Numbered from the stretch's first letter, positions 24,885 through 33,857 are shown. The stretch: DNA of 64,000 nt from Streptomyces sp. CT34 (GCF_000805335.1 NZ_KN708638.1:5189853-5253852); one strand, 5' to 3'. The notes: generated from the sequence alone by a model not told the origin. Translations and numbers: made by a program.

Positions 24885-25922
24885 TCAGCTCCGGCGGGCC
24901 CAGATGTTGATGCCCTCGGTGGTGCGCGCGAACGCGTCGATCTCGGCGAGCTCGGCATCCGTGATCTTGGGCGCGTCGAGGGCCGCCACATTGGCCTCCA
25001 GCTGGGCGACGCTGCTGGCGCCGATCAGCGCCGAGGTCATCCGCTCGTCGCGCAGCACCCAGTTCAGCGCGAGCTGGGCCAGGGACTGGCCGCGGCGCTC
25101 GGCGATCTCGTTGAGGCCGCGCAGCCGGCGTACCACCTCTTCGGAGAGCAGGTTCGGGTCCAGGGACTTGCCCTGGGAGGCGCGCGAGCCCTCGGGGATA
25201 CCGTTCAGGTACTTGTCGGTGAGCATCCCCTGCGACAGCGGGGCGAAGGAGATGCAGCCCATGCCCTCGTCGGCCAGCGTGTCCAGCAGGCCGTCGTCCT
25301 CGATCCAGCGGTTGATCATCGAGTACGAGGGCTGGTGGATCAGCGGGCGCACCCCCATGCCGCGCAGCAGCCGGGCCGCCTCGCGGGTCTGCTCGGCGTG
25401 GTACGAGGAGACGCCGACGTAGAGCGCCTTGCCCTGCTGGACGGCGGACGCCAGTGCGCCCATCGTCTCCTCCAGCGGGGTGTCCGGATCGAAGCGGTGC
25501 GAGTAGAAGATATCGACGTAATCGACGCCCATCCGCTTCAGCGAGGCATCCAGCGAAGAGAGGAGATATTTCCGCGAGCCCCATTCGCCGTATGGGCCGG
25601 GGTGCATCAGATATCCGGCCTTTGTCGAGAGAACGATCTCGTCGCGGTGGCCGCGGAAGTCCTGGGCGAAGATCTTTCCGAAGTTCAGCTCGGCGGACCC
25701 GGGCGGCGGCCCGTAGTTGTTGGCCAGATCGAAGTGGGTGACGCCCAGGTCGAAGGCGCGGCGCAGGATGGCCCGCTGGGAGGCGAGGGTGCGGTCGTCC
25801 CCGAAGTTGTGCCAGAGTCCGAGGGAGATAGCGGGAAGTTTGAGGCCGCTGCGGCCGGTACGCCGGTACTCCATGGAGGCATAGCGTGAATCCGCGGCGC
25901 GGTAGTCAGTGCCAGTGGTCAT
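24885..25922 (-). CDS. Aldo/keto reductase, YghZ / L-glyceraldehyde-3-phosphate reductase-like
   Basis: A 345-residue NADPH-dependent aldo/keto reductase. The catalytic tetrad is readable: Asp in FDLANNYGPPPG, Tyr of the same segment, Lys in VLSTKAGY and His in IFYSHRFDPDTP. The C-terminal cofactor segment TSALIGASSVAQLEANVAAL matches AKR family 14 (YghZ type), which reduces small aldehydes such as methylglyoxal. The start is ATG 25922, 6 bases after GGGAG; an ATG 6 bases earlier is too close. It is divergent from the prenyltransferase gene. Confidence 0.9.
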   Translation of the reverse strand: MTTGTDYRAADSRYASMEYRRTGRSGLKLPAISLGLWHNFGDDRTLASQRAILRRAFDLGVTHFDLANNYGPPPGSAELNFGKIFAQDFRGHRDEIVLSTKAGYLMHPGPYGEWGSRKYLLSSLDASLKRMGVDYVDIFYSHRFDPDTPLEETMGALASAVQQGKALYVGVSSYHAEQTREAARLLRGMGVRPLIHQPSYSMINRWIEDDGLLDTLADEGMGCISFAPLSQGMLTDKYLNGIPEGSRASQGKSLDPNLLSEEVVRRLRGLNEIAERRGQSLAQLALNWVLRDERMTSALIGASSVAQLEANVAALDAPKITDAELAEIDAFARTTEGINIWARRS

Positions 25923-26043
25923 GCTCATCTCCCTATCACGGACTTGTGACCTACCTGATTGGGCTGTTGAGACAGCCGAGAAGTAAAGTTGGCCCCTTAG
26001 GCGACGGGGCGATGGCCATCGGCACGGAGGGGCTGGACCACAC

Positions 26044-26841
26044 ATGCTGCGATCTTCCGGGATGCGCATCCCGTATCCGCCTGCACTGCGCGATCTCGTC
26101 TACCGGCTGTACGCCCGCCGGGTGGAGGGACGCCTCGACCACAGCCAGGTGCCGAAGCACATCGGCGTCATCCTGGACGGCAACCGGCGCTGGGCGCGCG
26201 CCGACGGGCGGACCACCGAGCAGGGCCACCAGGCCGGCGCGGCCAAGATCGACGAGCTGCTCGGCTGGTGCGCCGAGACCGACGTCGAGGTCGTCACGCT
26301 CTGGCTGCTGTCCACCGACAACCTCGACCGGCCCGAGGACGAGCTGACCCCGCTGCTGGGGATCATCGAGAACACCGTGCGCGACCTGGCCGCCGACGGC
26401 CGCTGGCGGGTGCACCACGTCGGCAACCGCGATCTGCTGCCGGACGCCACCCAGCGGGTGCTCAAGGAGGCCGAGCAGACCACGCTCGGCAACAAGGGCA
26501 TCCTGGTGAACGTCGCGGTCGGCTACGGCGGCCGGCAGGAGATCGCGGACGCGGTGCGGTCGCTGCTGCTGGAGCACGCCGAGCGCGGCACGTCCTTCGA
26601 GGAGCTGGCCGAGATCGTCGACATCGACCTGATCTCCGAGCACCTCTACACCCGCGGCCAGCCGGACCCGGACCTGGTGATCCGGACCAGCGGCGAGCAG
26701 CGGCTGTCCGGCTTCATGCTCTGGCAGAGCGCTCACTCGGAGTACTACTTCTGCGAGGTCTTCTGGCCGGCGTTCCGGAAGGTCGACTTCCTGCGCGCAC
26801 TGCGCGACTACGCCGCCCGGCACCGGCGCTACGGCTTCTAG
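26044..26841 (+). CDS. cis-Prenyltransferase (UppS family, short-chain Rv1086-like)
   Basis: A 265-residue undecaprenyl-diphosphate-synthase-family enzyme that adds isoprenyl units in Z configuration. The diphosphate-binding motif is HIGVILDGNRRWAR (catalytic Asp), followed by LSTDNLDRPEDE and the C-terminal PDLVIRTSGEQRLSGFMLWQSAHSE region. DGNRRWAR rather than DGNGRWA, and the N-terminal LVYRLYARR, resemble M. tuberculosis Rv1086 (Z,E-farnesyl diphosphate synthase) more than the long-chain UppS. The product may thus be a short Z,E-prenyl diphosphate used to start dolichol-type carriers. ATG 26044 has CGGAGGGG upstream at a long spacing. Confidence 0.85.
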   Translation: MLRSSGMRIPYPPALRDLVYRLYARRVEGRLDHSQVPKHIGVILDGNRRWARADGRTTEQGHQAGAAKIDELLGWCAETDVEVVTLWLLSTDNLDRPEDELTPLLGIIENTVRDLAADGRWRVHHVGNRDLLPDATQRVLKEAEQTTLGNKGILVNVAVGYGGRQEIADAVRSLLLEHAERGTSFEELAEIVDIDLISEHLYTRGQPDPDLVIRTSGEQRLSGFMLWQSAHSEYYFCEVFWPAFRKVDFLRALRDYAARHRRYGF

Positions 26842-27385
26842 ACACGTCCGGGGCCGTCCGACCCCGACCCACCGGACAGACCCCGGGCCCGTCCGACCCC
26901 CTGGGACGGGCCATGGAACGGGCCATGGGACAGGACAAACGGGCCATGGGACAGGACACCGGACCGGCCCCAGGGGGAGGACTTCCGGACGCCCCCTGAC
27001 GCTCCCTCGGACGGCTGCTCCCCGCGGGTGCTCCTGGCCCGCGGCCGGGTCGCTTCCGGTGGCTTCGCCCGCGTTCCCGCCGGTCAGCCGTCACCTGTAA
27101 CCAAAGGTTCATCGAGCGTGCGTCATATGCCGTGGCATGGGTGCGGGGGTTCGAGGGAATATCCCTTCCAGGTCGGCGTCCGGAAACAAGCCATCGGGCG
27201 CCGGATCTCAGCGGACGGCATGGGGCCGTCCGCCCGGGAGGCCCTTTGCGCATCACGGAGGATCGTGCGTACCGCACGGACGACGCGAGGGGCCGGCGTT
27301 CGGCCCGCGCAGCGCGGCCAGAACCCGGTCCCGTCCCCGGCGACGCCGTCGCACCCCAACCTCATCCGAGGGGGTTCGTCCACCC
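26842..27385. other. 544-bp non-coding stretch with short repeats
   Basis: No convincing gene is seen on either strand. It contains CCGTCCGACCCC twice near 26854 and 26890, the shared word GACCCACCGGACAG (26866-26879), and a 21-bp tandem repeat (26906-26959). AACC-AAA-GGTT (27099-27109) and ATGCC-GT-GGCAT (near 27127) are small palindromes that could belong to the phoH promoter region. No tRNA signature was found. Confidence 0.5.
26906..26959. repeat. 21-bp tandem repeat
   Basis: The unit ACGGGCCATGGGACAGGACA plus A or C occurs at 26918-26938 and 26939-26959, preceded by a 12-base partial copy at 26906. It lies just after the prenyltransferase gene. Confidence 0.75.
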
Positions 27386-28723
27386 GTGGTGAACAGCAAG
27401 AAGCGCCGTGAGAACGACCGGCGCACCTATGTCCTCGACACCAGCGTCCTGTTGGCCGATCCGGCCGCCATGTCCCGCTTCGACGAGCACGAGGTGGTGC
27501 TGCCGGTCGTCGTGGTCACCGAGCTGGAGGCCAAACGGCACCACCCCGAGCTCGGGTACTTCGCGCGGCAGGCGCTGCGCCGGCTGGACGAGTACCGGGT
27601 GCAGTACGGGCGGCTGGACGCCCCCATCCCCATCGGGGAGCTCGGCGGGACGCTCCGGGTCGAACTGAACCACTCCGACCCGGGACTGCTGCCCGCGGCC
27701 TTCCTGAACGGCCACAGCCGGCTGGGCGACAACGACTCGCGGATCCTCGCGGTCGCCCGCAACCTCCAGGCCGAGGGGTTCGACGTCACGGTCGTCTCCA
27801 AGGACCTGCCGATGCGCATCAAGGCGTCCTCGGTGGGGCTGCTGGCCGAGGAGTACCGGGCGGAGTTGGCGATCACCGACTCCGGCTGGACGGGCATGGC
27901 GGAACTGGCCATCGCCGCCGACCAGGTCGACGACCTCTTCGCCGCCGAGACCGCAGACGTACCGGGCGCATCCGAACTTCCGGTGCATACGGGACTGGTG
28001 CTCCAGTCCGAGCGCGGCAAGGCGCTCGGCCGGGTCACGGCGGAGGGCGCGGTCCGGCTGGTGCGCGGCGACCGGGAGGCGTTCGGGATCCACGGCCGCA
28101 GCGCCGAGCAGCGGATCGCGCTGGATCTGCTGCTGGACCCGGAGGTCGGCATCGTGTCGATGGGCGGGCGGGCCGGCACCGGCAAGTCCGCGCTGGCGCT
28201 GTGCGCCGGGCTGGAGGCGGTGCTGGAGCGCCGGCAGCACAGCAAGGTGATGGTGTTCCGCCCGCTGTACGCGGTCGGCGGGCAGGAGCTGGGTTACCTG
28301 CCGGGCAGCGAGGCGGAGAAGATGAGCCCCTGGGCCCAGGCCGTCTTCGACACGCTGTCCGCGGTGACCACCAAGGACGTCATCGAAGAGGTGGTCGGGC
28401 GCGGCATGTTGGAGGTGCTGCCGCTGACCCATATCCGCGGGCGGTCGCTGCACGACGCGTTCGTCATCGTGGACGAGGCCCAGTCGCTGGAACGGAACGT
28501 CCTTTTGACGGTTCTGTCCCGTATCGGCGCCAACTCCCGGGTCGTACTGACCCATGACGTCGCCCAGCGAGACAACCTCCGGGTCGGGCGGTACGACGGG
28601 GTGGTCGCCGTCGTCGAGAAGTTGAAGGGCCATCCGCTGTTCGCCCATGTCACGCTCAACCGCTCCGAGCGTTCGCCGATCGCGGCGCTGGTGACCGAAA
28701 TGCTGGAGGACGGCAGGATCTGA
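27386..28723 (+). CDS. PIN-PhoH fusion protein (PhoH2-like)
   Basis: A 445-residue protein joining a PIN nuclease to a PhoH ATPase. The PIN domain (residues 8-165) has [35 protein letters not shown] and VTVVSKD, the four acidic positions of VapC-like RNases. The PhoH domain (about 225-445) has Walker [15 protein letters not shown], Walker [13 protein letters not shown] and [11 protein letters not shown]. Mycobacterial PhoH2 proteins of this form unwind and cut RNA. The start is taken at GTG 27386; GTG 27389 is equally possible. A hairpin follows the stop. Confidence 0.9.
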   Translation: MVNSKKRRENDRRTYVLDTSVLLADPAAMSRFDEHEVVLPVVVVTELEAKRHHPELGYFARQALRRLDEYRVQYGRLDAPIPIGELGGTLRVELNHSDPGLLPAAFLNGHSRLGDNDSRILAVARNLQAEGFDVTVVSKDLPMRIKASSVGLLAEEYRAELAITDSGWTGMAELAIAADQVDDLFAAETADVPGASELPVHTGLVLQSERGKALGRVTAEGAVRLVRGDREAFGIHGRSAEQRIALDLLLDPEVGIVSMGGRAGTGKSALALCAGLEAVLERRQHSKVMVFRPLYAVGGQELGYLPGSEAEKMSPWAQAVFDTLSAVTTKDVIEEVVGRGMLEVLPLTHIRGRSLHDAFVIVDEAQSLERNVLLTVLSRIGANSRVVLTHDVAQRDNLRVGRYDGVVAVVEKLKGHPLFAHVTLNRSERSPIAALVTEMLEDGRI

Positions 28724-29133
28724 CCTGTTGTGATGGCGGCGCCGCCCGGCAAAGCGTAGGAGCTTAGCCGGGCGGCGTTCGTCTGCGCTCGGATATCCGG
28801 AAATCCCCGGCGGTAAACGAGGTGTGAGCTTTCACACCCGGCGGAGAATTGATTCCCGGTAGCCCGTTCGGGCAGAGTCTGGGTCCTGTCAGGCCCCGCA
28901 TACGGCCCAACAGCACCCTCCGGGGTGTAGTGGACGACCCGAACTTCATAGCGAGTTGCCGTATGCCGCCCGAGCACCACGCGGACCCCCGAGGGGGACG
29001 TACCGGGCCAGTGCCTCCCGTGGCCAGCCGGCTCCCCCCCGCTCAACGGGGGCCGGAACAAGGGGAGGTCAGCGCCAGGGGCACGATTGCGTCCGCGAGG
29101 TCACCTAAGCGGGCGATGCTGGAAGGAAAACGT
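28724..29133. other. 410-bp region and long leader before the lytic transglycosylase gene
   Basis: After the phoH terminator (28740-28777) there is a GC-rich stretch without a supported gene. Features seen are the short palindrome GGTGTGAG-CTTTCACACC (28820-28838), GTAGCCCGTTCGGGC, and CCGGCTCCCCCCGC / GGGGGCCGG pairing near 29030-29053. A structured 5' leader is possible. The diagnostic segments of the actinobacterial c-di-AMP (ydaO) riboswitch were looked for and not found. Confidence 0.45.
28740..28777 (+). terminator. Hairpin terminator after the PIN-PhoH gene
   Basis: CGCCGCCCGGC (28740-28750) pairs perfectly with GCCGGGCGGCG (28767-28777) with a 16-base loop, 16 bases after the stop codon. 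Confidence 0.65.
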
Positions 29134-29829
29134 GTGAGCCGGATCTCGGTCCGGGGATTCGCCGTGGCGTCCGCCACCGCGGTCACCACCGTCGGCGCCG
29201 TGGTCGGCGTCGCATCGGGCAGCCAGGCATCGGTCGGCAACACCGAGGCCACCGCCGCCGACGCGACGATCGCCGACATCCCCGCGGGCCAGCAGGCCCA
29301 GGTGCAGACGGCTTCGCTGACGCAGCAGGCGGACACCGCGTCCACCCAGGCGGACGCGGCAGCGCTGAAGTCCGCGCAGGAGTCGGCCCGTAAGGCAGCC
29401 GCGGAAACCGCGCAGAGCAAGAAGGACGCCGCGGACCAGGCGAAGGCCAAGAAGGACGCCGAGCAGCGCGCGAAGGAGCAGGCCGCGTCCCGCTCCGCGG
29501 TGCGCGACGCCAGCGACTTCCTGGTCAAGGCGTCGTACAGCATCGCCGAGACGCAGGCGATGGCCCGCCAGATGATGGCCTCCGACCAGTTCCAGTGCTT
29601 CAGCCACATCGTGAGCAACGAGTCCGGCTGGAACTACCGCGCCACCAACTCCTCCTCGGGTGCCTACGGCCTCGTGCAGGCGCTGCCCGGCTCGAAGATG
29701 TCCTCCGCGGGCTCCGACTGGCAGACCAACCCGGCCACCCAGATCAAGTGGGGCCTCAACTACATGAACGACCGCTACGGCAGCCCCTGCGGTGCCTGGT
29801 CGTTCTGGCAGGCGAACAGCTGGTACTAG
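29134..29829 (+). CDS. Secreted lytic transglycosylase (SLT domain)
   Basis: A 231-residue exported peptidoglycan hydrolase. Residues 1-35 are a signal peptide. Residues 45-140 form an Ala/Lys/Glu/Gln-rich coiled coil (AAETAQSKKDAADQAKAKKD). The C-terminal ~80 residues are an SLT domain: CFSHIVSNESGWNYRATNSS with the catalytic Glu, SGAYGLVQALPGSKM and WGLNYMNDRYGSPCGAWSFW. The start is GTG 29134, 6-7 bases after GAAGGA; an ATG at 29116 lacks a site. It probably acts on the cell wall during growth or germination. Confidence 0.9.
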   Translation: MSRISVRGFAVASATAVTTVGAVVGVASGSQASVGNTEATAADATIADIPAGQQAQVQTASLTQQADTASTQADAAALKSAQESARKAAAETAQSKKDAADQAKAKKDAEQRAKEQAASRSAVRDASDFLVKASYSIAETQAMARQMMASDQFQCFSHIVSNESGWNYRATNSSSGAYGLVQALPGSKMSSAGSDWQTNPATQIKWGLNYMNDRYGSPCGAWSFWQANSWY

Positions 29830-29876
29830 GCCGCCCGGCAGCTGGTACTGGCCCGCGTGGCAGCTTCACAGCGCTC

Positions 29877-29910
29877 CGAAACCCCCGAACGCGACGCGTC
29901 GGGGGTTTCG
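29877..29910. terminator. Hairpin terminator after the transglycosylase gene
   Basis: CGAAACCCCCGA (29877-29888) pairs perfectly with TCGGGGGTTTCG (29899-29910) with a 10-base loop. Confidence 0.75.
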
Positions 29911-29974
29911 CGCATCCGGCACAGGTAACGTCGTTACGTCAGTTGTGCCGCGAGGGCGGGGAAGAGGAAGCGAC

Positions 29975-31552
29975 ATGTCCAGATTGCCTCAGTGGGTCGG
30001 CGGGCTAGGTGCCGGTCTGACGCGGCTCTCGCAGCGGCTGGAGGAGCAGCGCCGCCGTGCGGAGGCCATGGGGGTCCCCCCTGGAGGGAGCTTGTCCGAC
30101 TCCTCGGGGGAGGTGGACGACCCGGGTGAGCTGTCGCCCACCGGGCCGGCGGGCGGCCTGGGCGGGTACCGCGTCCGCGCGGCGGTGGACGGCGAACCGG
30201 CGGGCGGCCGGCGGGCCGACATGCTCACCGCGACCCGGACGCGGCTGCCGGACGCGACCGACGGCGTACCGCGGCCCGGGACGGCGGAGGCGGCAGAGCC
30301 GGCTGCACCCGCCGAGCCGGCGGAGAGCGCCGCGCCGGCCGCCGCCCGGGCGCCGGAGTCGGTCCCCGCGCCGCCCTCGTACGCCCCGGCCGTGGCGGCG
30401 CCCCCGGACCCGGTGGCGGCGGTGCCGTGGGGGGTCCGGGTCGCCGCCGAGGCCGGCTGGCGGCTGCTGGTGCTGGCCGGGACGCTGTGGGTGCTGGCGA
30501 AGGTGATCACCACCATCCAGCTGGTGGTGCTCGCGTTCGTCGCCGCGCTGCTGATCACCGCGCTGCTCCAGCCGACCGTCGCCTGGCTGCGCCGGCGCAA
30601 CGTGCCGCGCGGGCTGGCGACCGCGCTGACCTTCATCGGCGGCTTCGTCGTCATGGGACTGGTCGGCTGGTTCGTGGTCTGGCAGGTCCAGGACAACATC
30701 GACTCGGTCTCCAGCCGGATCCAGGAGGGCATCACCGAGCTCAAGGGCTGGCTGCTGAACAGCCCGTTCCATGTGACCACGAGTCAGATCAACCACATCG
30801 CCAAGAACCTCCAGGACGCGGTCGGTGCCAACACCGAGGCCATAACGTCCGCCGGACTGGAGGGCGTCACCGTCGTCATCGAAGTGCTCACCGGCATCCT
30901 GCTGGCGATGTTCACCACGCTCTTCCTGCTCTACGACGGCAAGCGCATCTGGAACTGGCTGCTCAAGCTGGTCCCGGGCGCGGCCCGCGAGGGCGTGGCG
31001 GGCGCCGGCCCGCGGGCCTGGCGGACGCTCACCGCCTACGTCCGCGGCACGGTCCTGGTGGCGCTGATCGACGCGTTCTTCATCGGCGTCGGCCTCTACT
31101 TCCTCAACGTGCCGCTGGCCGTGCCGCTCGCCGTCTTCATCTTCCTCTTCGCCTTCATCCCGCTGATCGGCGCGGTGGTCTCGGGCGCGCTGGCGTGCGT
31201 GGTCGCGCTGGTCACCCAGGGCACCGGCGTCGCGCTGCTGGTGCTGGCGGTGGTGCTGGCCGTGAACCAGATCGAGAGCCATGTCCTCCAGCCGTTCATC
31301 CTCGGCCGGGCGGTGCGGGTCCATCCGCTGGCGGTGATCCTGTCCGTCGCCGCGGGCAGCCTGATCGCCGGTGTCGGCGGTGCGGTCGTGGCGGTGCCGC
31401 TGGTGGCCGTCACCAACACCGTGGTCGGCTATCTGCGCGCGTACTCCAGGGAGCAGGCGCTGCGGATGACGGTGCCGCCGCGCGGTGCGACGGCGATCGC
31501 GGTGGCGCCGACGCCGTCTCCGGTGCGTACCGAACGGCGCGGGGAGGAGTAG
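29975..31552 (+). CDS. AI-2E family transporter (PerM/YdgG-like permease)
   Basis: A 525-residue integral membrane protein of the AI-2 exporter family. The N-terminal ~150 residues are hydrophilic and Pro/Ala-rich, and they include an in-frame palindromic repeat (30070-30112) encoding GVPPGGSLSDSSGEV. Eight or so membrane helices follow, with family motifs RRRNVPRGLATALTF, LFLLYDGKRIWNWLL and AFIPLIGAVVSGAL. VLAVNQIESHVLQPFILGRAVRVHP near residue 430 is the most conserved segment. GAGGAAG precedes ATG 29975. The substrate is unknown; members export various ions or peptides despite the name. Confidence 0.85.
   Translation: MSRLPQWVGGLGAGLTRLSQRLEEQRRRAEAMGVPPGGSLSDSSGEVDDPGELSPTGPAGGLGGYRVRAAVDGEPAGGRRADMLTATRTRLPDATDGVPRPGTAEAAEPAAPAEPAESAAPAAARAPESVPAPPSYAPAVAAPPDPVAAVPWGVRVAAEAGWRLLVLAGTLWVLAKVITTIQLVVLAFVAALLITALLQPTVAWLRRRNVPRGLATALTFIGGFVVMGLVGWFVVWQVQDNIDSVSSRIQEGITELKGWLLNSPFHVTTSQINHIAKNLQDAVGANTEAITSAGLEGVTVVIEVLTGILLAMFTTLFLLYDGKRIWNWLLKLVPGAAREGVAGAGPRAWRTLTAYVRGTVLVALIDAFFIGVGLYFLNVPLAVPLAVFIFLFAFIPLIGAVVSGALACVVALVTQGTGVALLVLAVVLAVNQIESHVLQPFILGRAVRVHPLAVILSVAAGSLIAGVGGAVVAVPLVAVTNTVVGYLRAYSREQALRMTVPPRGATAIAVAPTPSPVRTERRGEE
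30070..30112. repeat. Palindromic repeat inserted in the AI-2E transporter gene
   Basis: On the minus strand it reads CTCCCCC at one end, the core GACAAGCTCC, and CAGGGGGGACCCCC at the other. This is the same family as 9189 and 9628 but in opposite orientation. It lies in the hydrophilic N-terminal part of the protein. Confidence 0.75.
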
Positions 31553-31560
31553 GGCCGGTC

Positions 31561-31587
31561 CGAGGGCCGGGGGCGGACCGGCCCTCG
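31561..31587. terminator. Hairpin after the AI-2E transporter gene
   Basis: CGAGGGCCGG (31561-31570) pairs with CCGGCCCTCG (31578-31587), 9 bases after the stop codon. It precedes a second, longer hairpin. Confidence 0.6.
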
Positions 31588-31600
31588 TCCACGGCTGCCA

Positions 31601-31649
31601 CAACGCGCGGAACCCCGCGGACGCGATGTCCGCGGGGTTCCGCGCGTTG
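31601..31649. terminator. Bidirectional terminator with a 22-bp perfect stem
   Basis: 31601-31622 (CAACGCGCGGAACCCCGCGG...) is perfectly complementary to 31628-31649 over a 5-base loop. It lies between the convergent transporter and ahpD genes. Confidence 0.85.
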
Positions 31650-31663
31650 CGAGGGGTTGCCGA

Positions 31664-32197
31664 TTACTCGGCGAGCGCGGCCTCGGCGTCGAGGGTGGCG
31701 CCGACGGCCTGGAGGACGGCCGCGATCTTGACGGCCTCCTGGATCGTCTCGCGGTCGACACCGGCCTTGCGGAGCACCTGCTCGTGCGAGTCGAGGCACA
31801 TCCCGCAGCCGTTGATGGCCGAGACGGCCAGCGACCACAGCTCGAAGTCGACCTTGTCCACGCCCGGGTTGCCGATGACGTTCATCCGCAGACCGGCGCG
31901 CAGGGTGCCGTACTCCGGGTCGGAGAGCAGGTGGCGCGTCCGGTAGAAGACGTTGTTCATCGCCATGATGGCGGCGGCCGACTTGGCGGCCGTGTACGCC
32001 TCGGCGGAGAGGTTCGCCTTCGCCTCGGGCTCCAGCTCACGCAGCACCTTGGGGGAGCGCGAGGCGATGGCACAGGCCAGCACCGTGCCCCACAGCTGCT
32101 GCTGCGGCAGTTCGGAGTTGCCGATCACCGAACCGAGGTTCAGCTTCAGGTCCTTGGCGTAGTCCGGAACGGCGGACTTGAGGTCATCGAGAGCCAT
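31664..32197 (-). CDS. ahpD: Alkyl hydroperoxide reductase AhpD
   Basis: A 177-residue AhpD protein, which supplies reducing power to AhpC. The active-site motif CGMCLDSHE (two Cys and the His near residues 131-138) is intact, and [26 protein letters not shown] is conserved. The start is at [10 protein letters not shown] (ATG 32197), the usual AhpD N-terminus; a GTG at 32206 overlapping the ahpC stop is an alternative. It lies directly after ahpC in one operon, divergent from oxyR. Confidence 0.93.
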   Translation of the reverse strand: MALDDLKSAVPDYAKDLKLNLGSVIGNSELPQQQLWGTVLACAIASRSPKVLRELEPEAKANLSAEAYTAAKSAAAIMAMNNVFYRTRHLLSDPEYGTLRAGLRMNVIGNPGVDKVDFELWSLAVSAINGCGMCLDSHEQVLRKAGVDRETIQEAVKIAAVLQAVGATLDAEAALAE

Positions 32198-32202
32198 GGG
32201 TG

Positions 32203-32757
32203 TCACTCACCAGCCAGCAGCGCGACCGGGTCCAGGGTGTCCTCGCCCTTGCTCCAGTTGCAGGGGCACAGCTCGTCGGTCTGGAGCGCGTCGAGGACCC
32301 GGAGGACCTCCTTGGGGTTACGGCCGACGGAGCCGGCGGTCACCATGGTGAACTGGATCTCGTTGTTCTGGTCGACGATGAAGACGGCGCGCTGCGCGAA
32401 GCCGTCCTCGCCCTCGATGCCCAGGTCGCGCATCAGCTCGTGCTTGGAGTCGGCGAGCATCGGGAAGGGCAGGTCGGTCAGGTCCGGGTGGTCCTTGCGC
32501 CAGGCGTGGTGCACGAACTCGGAGTCGCCGGAGAAGCCGAGGATCTGCGCGTCACGGTCGGCGAACTCGTCGTTCAGCTTGCCGAACGCGGCGATCTCGG
32601 TCGGGCACACGAAGGTGAAGTCCTTGGGCCACGCGAAGACGATCTTCCACTTGCCCTCGTAGGTCTTGTGGTTGATCTGCTCGAATTCCTTGCCCTTCTC
32701 CAGCGAGACACAGGCAGTCAGGTCGAACTCGGGGAACTTGTCACCGACAGTGAGCAC
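32203..32757 (-). CDS. ahpC: Alkyl hydroperoxide reductase AhpC (2-Cys peroxiredoxin)
   Basis: A 184-residue peroxiredoxin that reduces alkyl peroxides and H2O2. The peroxidatic Cys is in [16 protein letters not shown] (about residue 48) and the resolving Cys in [12 protein letters not shown] near the C-terminus. The start is GTG 32757, with AAGGAG 5 bases upstream, which gives the standard length. It is the first gene of ahpC-ahpD and is expected to be induced by OxyR under peroxide stress. Confidence 0.95.
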   Translation of the reverse strand: MLTVGDKFPEFDLTACVSLEKGKEFEQINHKTYEGKWKIVFAWPKDFTFVCPTEIAAFGKLNDEFADRDAQILGFSGDSEFVHHAWRKDHPDLTDLPFPMLADSKHELMRDLGIEGEDGFAQRAVFIVDQNNEIQFTMVTAGSVGRNPKEVLRVLDALQTDELCPCNWSKGEDTLDPVALLAGE

Positions 32758-32897
32758 GCGCTCTCCTTGTTGCAAGAAAGTCCCTTTTGGGGTCTTTCGG
32801 GTCTTTCCTTGAGGCTTGGACGGGTTACACAGTGCCACAGCAGGCATTGATCAGGGAAATAGCTAGACTGGTTGATGTTGATCGGAGGTGGTTATCA
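32758..32897. promoter_or_regulatory. Divergent ahpC-oxyR control region
   Basis: 140 bp with both start sites. Between about 32845 and 32882, TTGATCAGGGAAATAGC is followed by TAGACT and TTGATGTTGATC. The outer TTGATC and GATC words, and the AATAGCTA segment, make a plausible OxyR (LysR-type) binding region. TAGACT could be the -10 of oxyR. In S. coelicolor this intergenic region is the known OxyR target. Confidence 0.6.
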
Positions 32898-33857
32898 GTG
32901 GCTTCCCCCACGAGCCCCGGCGGACGGCCCCGCCAGCCCAGCCTCGCCCAGCTGCGGGCCTTCGCCGCGGTCGCCGAGTATCTGCACTTCCGGGAGGCGG
33001 CGGCCGAGATCGGCATGAGCCAGCCCGCGCTGTCCGGTGCCGTCTCCGCGCTGGAGGAGACGCTCGGGGTGCAGCTCCTGGAGCGTACGACGCGCAAGGT
33101 GCTGCTCTCGCCGGCGGGTGAGCGGGTGGCGGCCCGCGCCCGTACGGTCCTGGACGCGGTCGGCGCCCTGATGGAGGAGGCGGAGGCGGCCCGCGCGCCC
33201 TTCACCGGCGTCCTCCGCCTCGGCGTCATCCCGACGGTCGCGCCGTATCTGCTGCCGACCGTGCTCCGCCTCGTCCACGACACCTACCCCGACCTGGACC
33301 TCCAGGTCCACGAGGAGCAGACCGCCTCGCTCCTCGACGGCCTGGCGCACGGGCGGCTCGACCTGCTGCTGCTCGCGGTCCCGCTGGGTGTTCCCCAGGT
33401 CACCGAACTCCCGCTCTTCGACGAGGACTTCGTGCTGGTCGCGCCCAAGGAGCACTGGCTCGGCGGGCGCGGCGACATCCCCCGCGAGGCGCTGAAGGAA
33501 CTCGATCTGCTGCTGCTGGACGAGGGTCACTGTCTGCGCGACCAGGCGCTGGACATCTGCCGCGAGGCGGGCCGGGACGAGAACACCCCCGTGACGACCA
33601 GCGCGGCGGGCCTGTCCACCCTCGTCCAGCTGGTGGCCGGCGGGCTGGGCGTGACACTGCTGCCGCGCACCGCGCTCCGGGTCGAGACGGCCCGCAACGA
33701 CCAGCTGACCACCGGCTACTTCGCGGACCCGGCCCCGGCCCGCCGGATCGCTCTGGCGATGCGCAGCGGCTCGGCCCGCCAGCGTGAATTCGAGGAGTTC
33801 GCGGAGGCGTTGCGGGGTGCGCTGCGGGGGTTGCCGGTGCGGATGGTGAAGGGGTGA
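32898..33857 (+). CDS. oxyR: Hydrogen-peroxide-sensing LysR regulator OxyR
   Basis: A 319-residue LysR-type activator. The helix-turn-helix lies at residues 12-70 (FREAAAEIGMSQPALSGAVSALEETLGVQLLERTTRKV). The effector domain holds LLLDEGHCLRDQALDIC, the two redox cysteines 9 residues apart that form the peroxide-sensing disulfide in OxyR proteins. GTG 32898 is preceded by GGAGGTGG. It is divergent from its expected target ahpC-ahpD. Confidence 0.92.
   Translation: MASPTSPGGRPRQPSLAQLRAFAAVAEYLHFREAAAEIGMSQPALSGAVSALEETLGVQLLERTTRKVLLSPAGERVAARARTVLDAVGALMEEAEAARAPFTGVLRLGVIPTVAPYLLPTVLRLVHDTYPDLDLQVHEEQTASLLDGLAHGRLDLLLLAVPLGVPQVTELPLFDEDFVLVAPKEHWLGGRGDIPREALKELDLLLLDEGHCLRDQALDICREAGRDENTPVTTSAAGLSTLVQLVAGGLGVTLLPRTALRVETARNDQLTTGYFADPAPARRIALAMRSGSARQREFEEFAEALRGALRGLPVRMVKG

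Noticed and set aside
27028-27411. Possible 127-residue gene upstream of PIN-PhoH
   Set aside because: There is no ribosome binding site of note and no recognisable motif, composition is like random GC-rich DNA, and it would overlap the PIN-PhoH start.
28724-29133. Possible c-di-AMP (ydaO) riboswitch in the leader of the SLT-domain gene
   Set aside because: Streptomyces cell-wall hydrolase genes often have this riboswitch, but the expected segments (GGGGGACCC, GGGGTGAATC, GTAGGG and the CCCGTCAGCTAACCTCGT tail) are not found in this leader.
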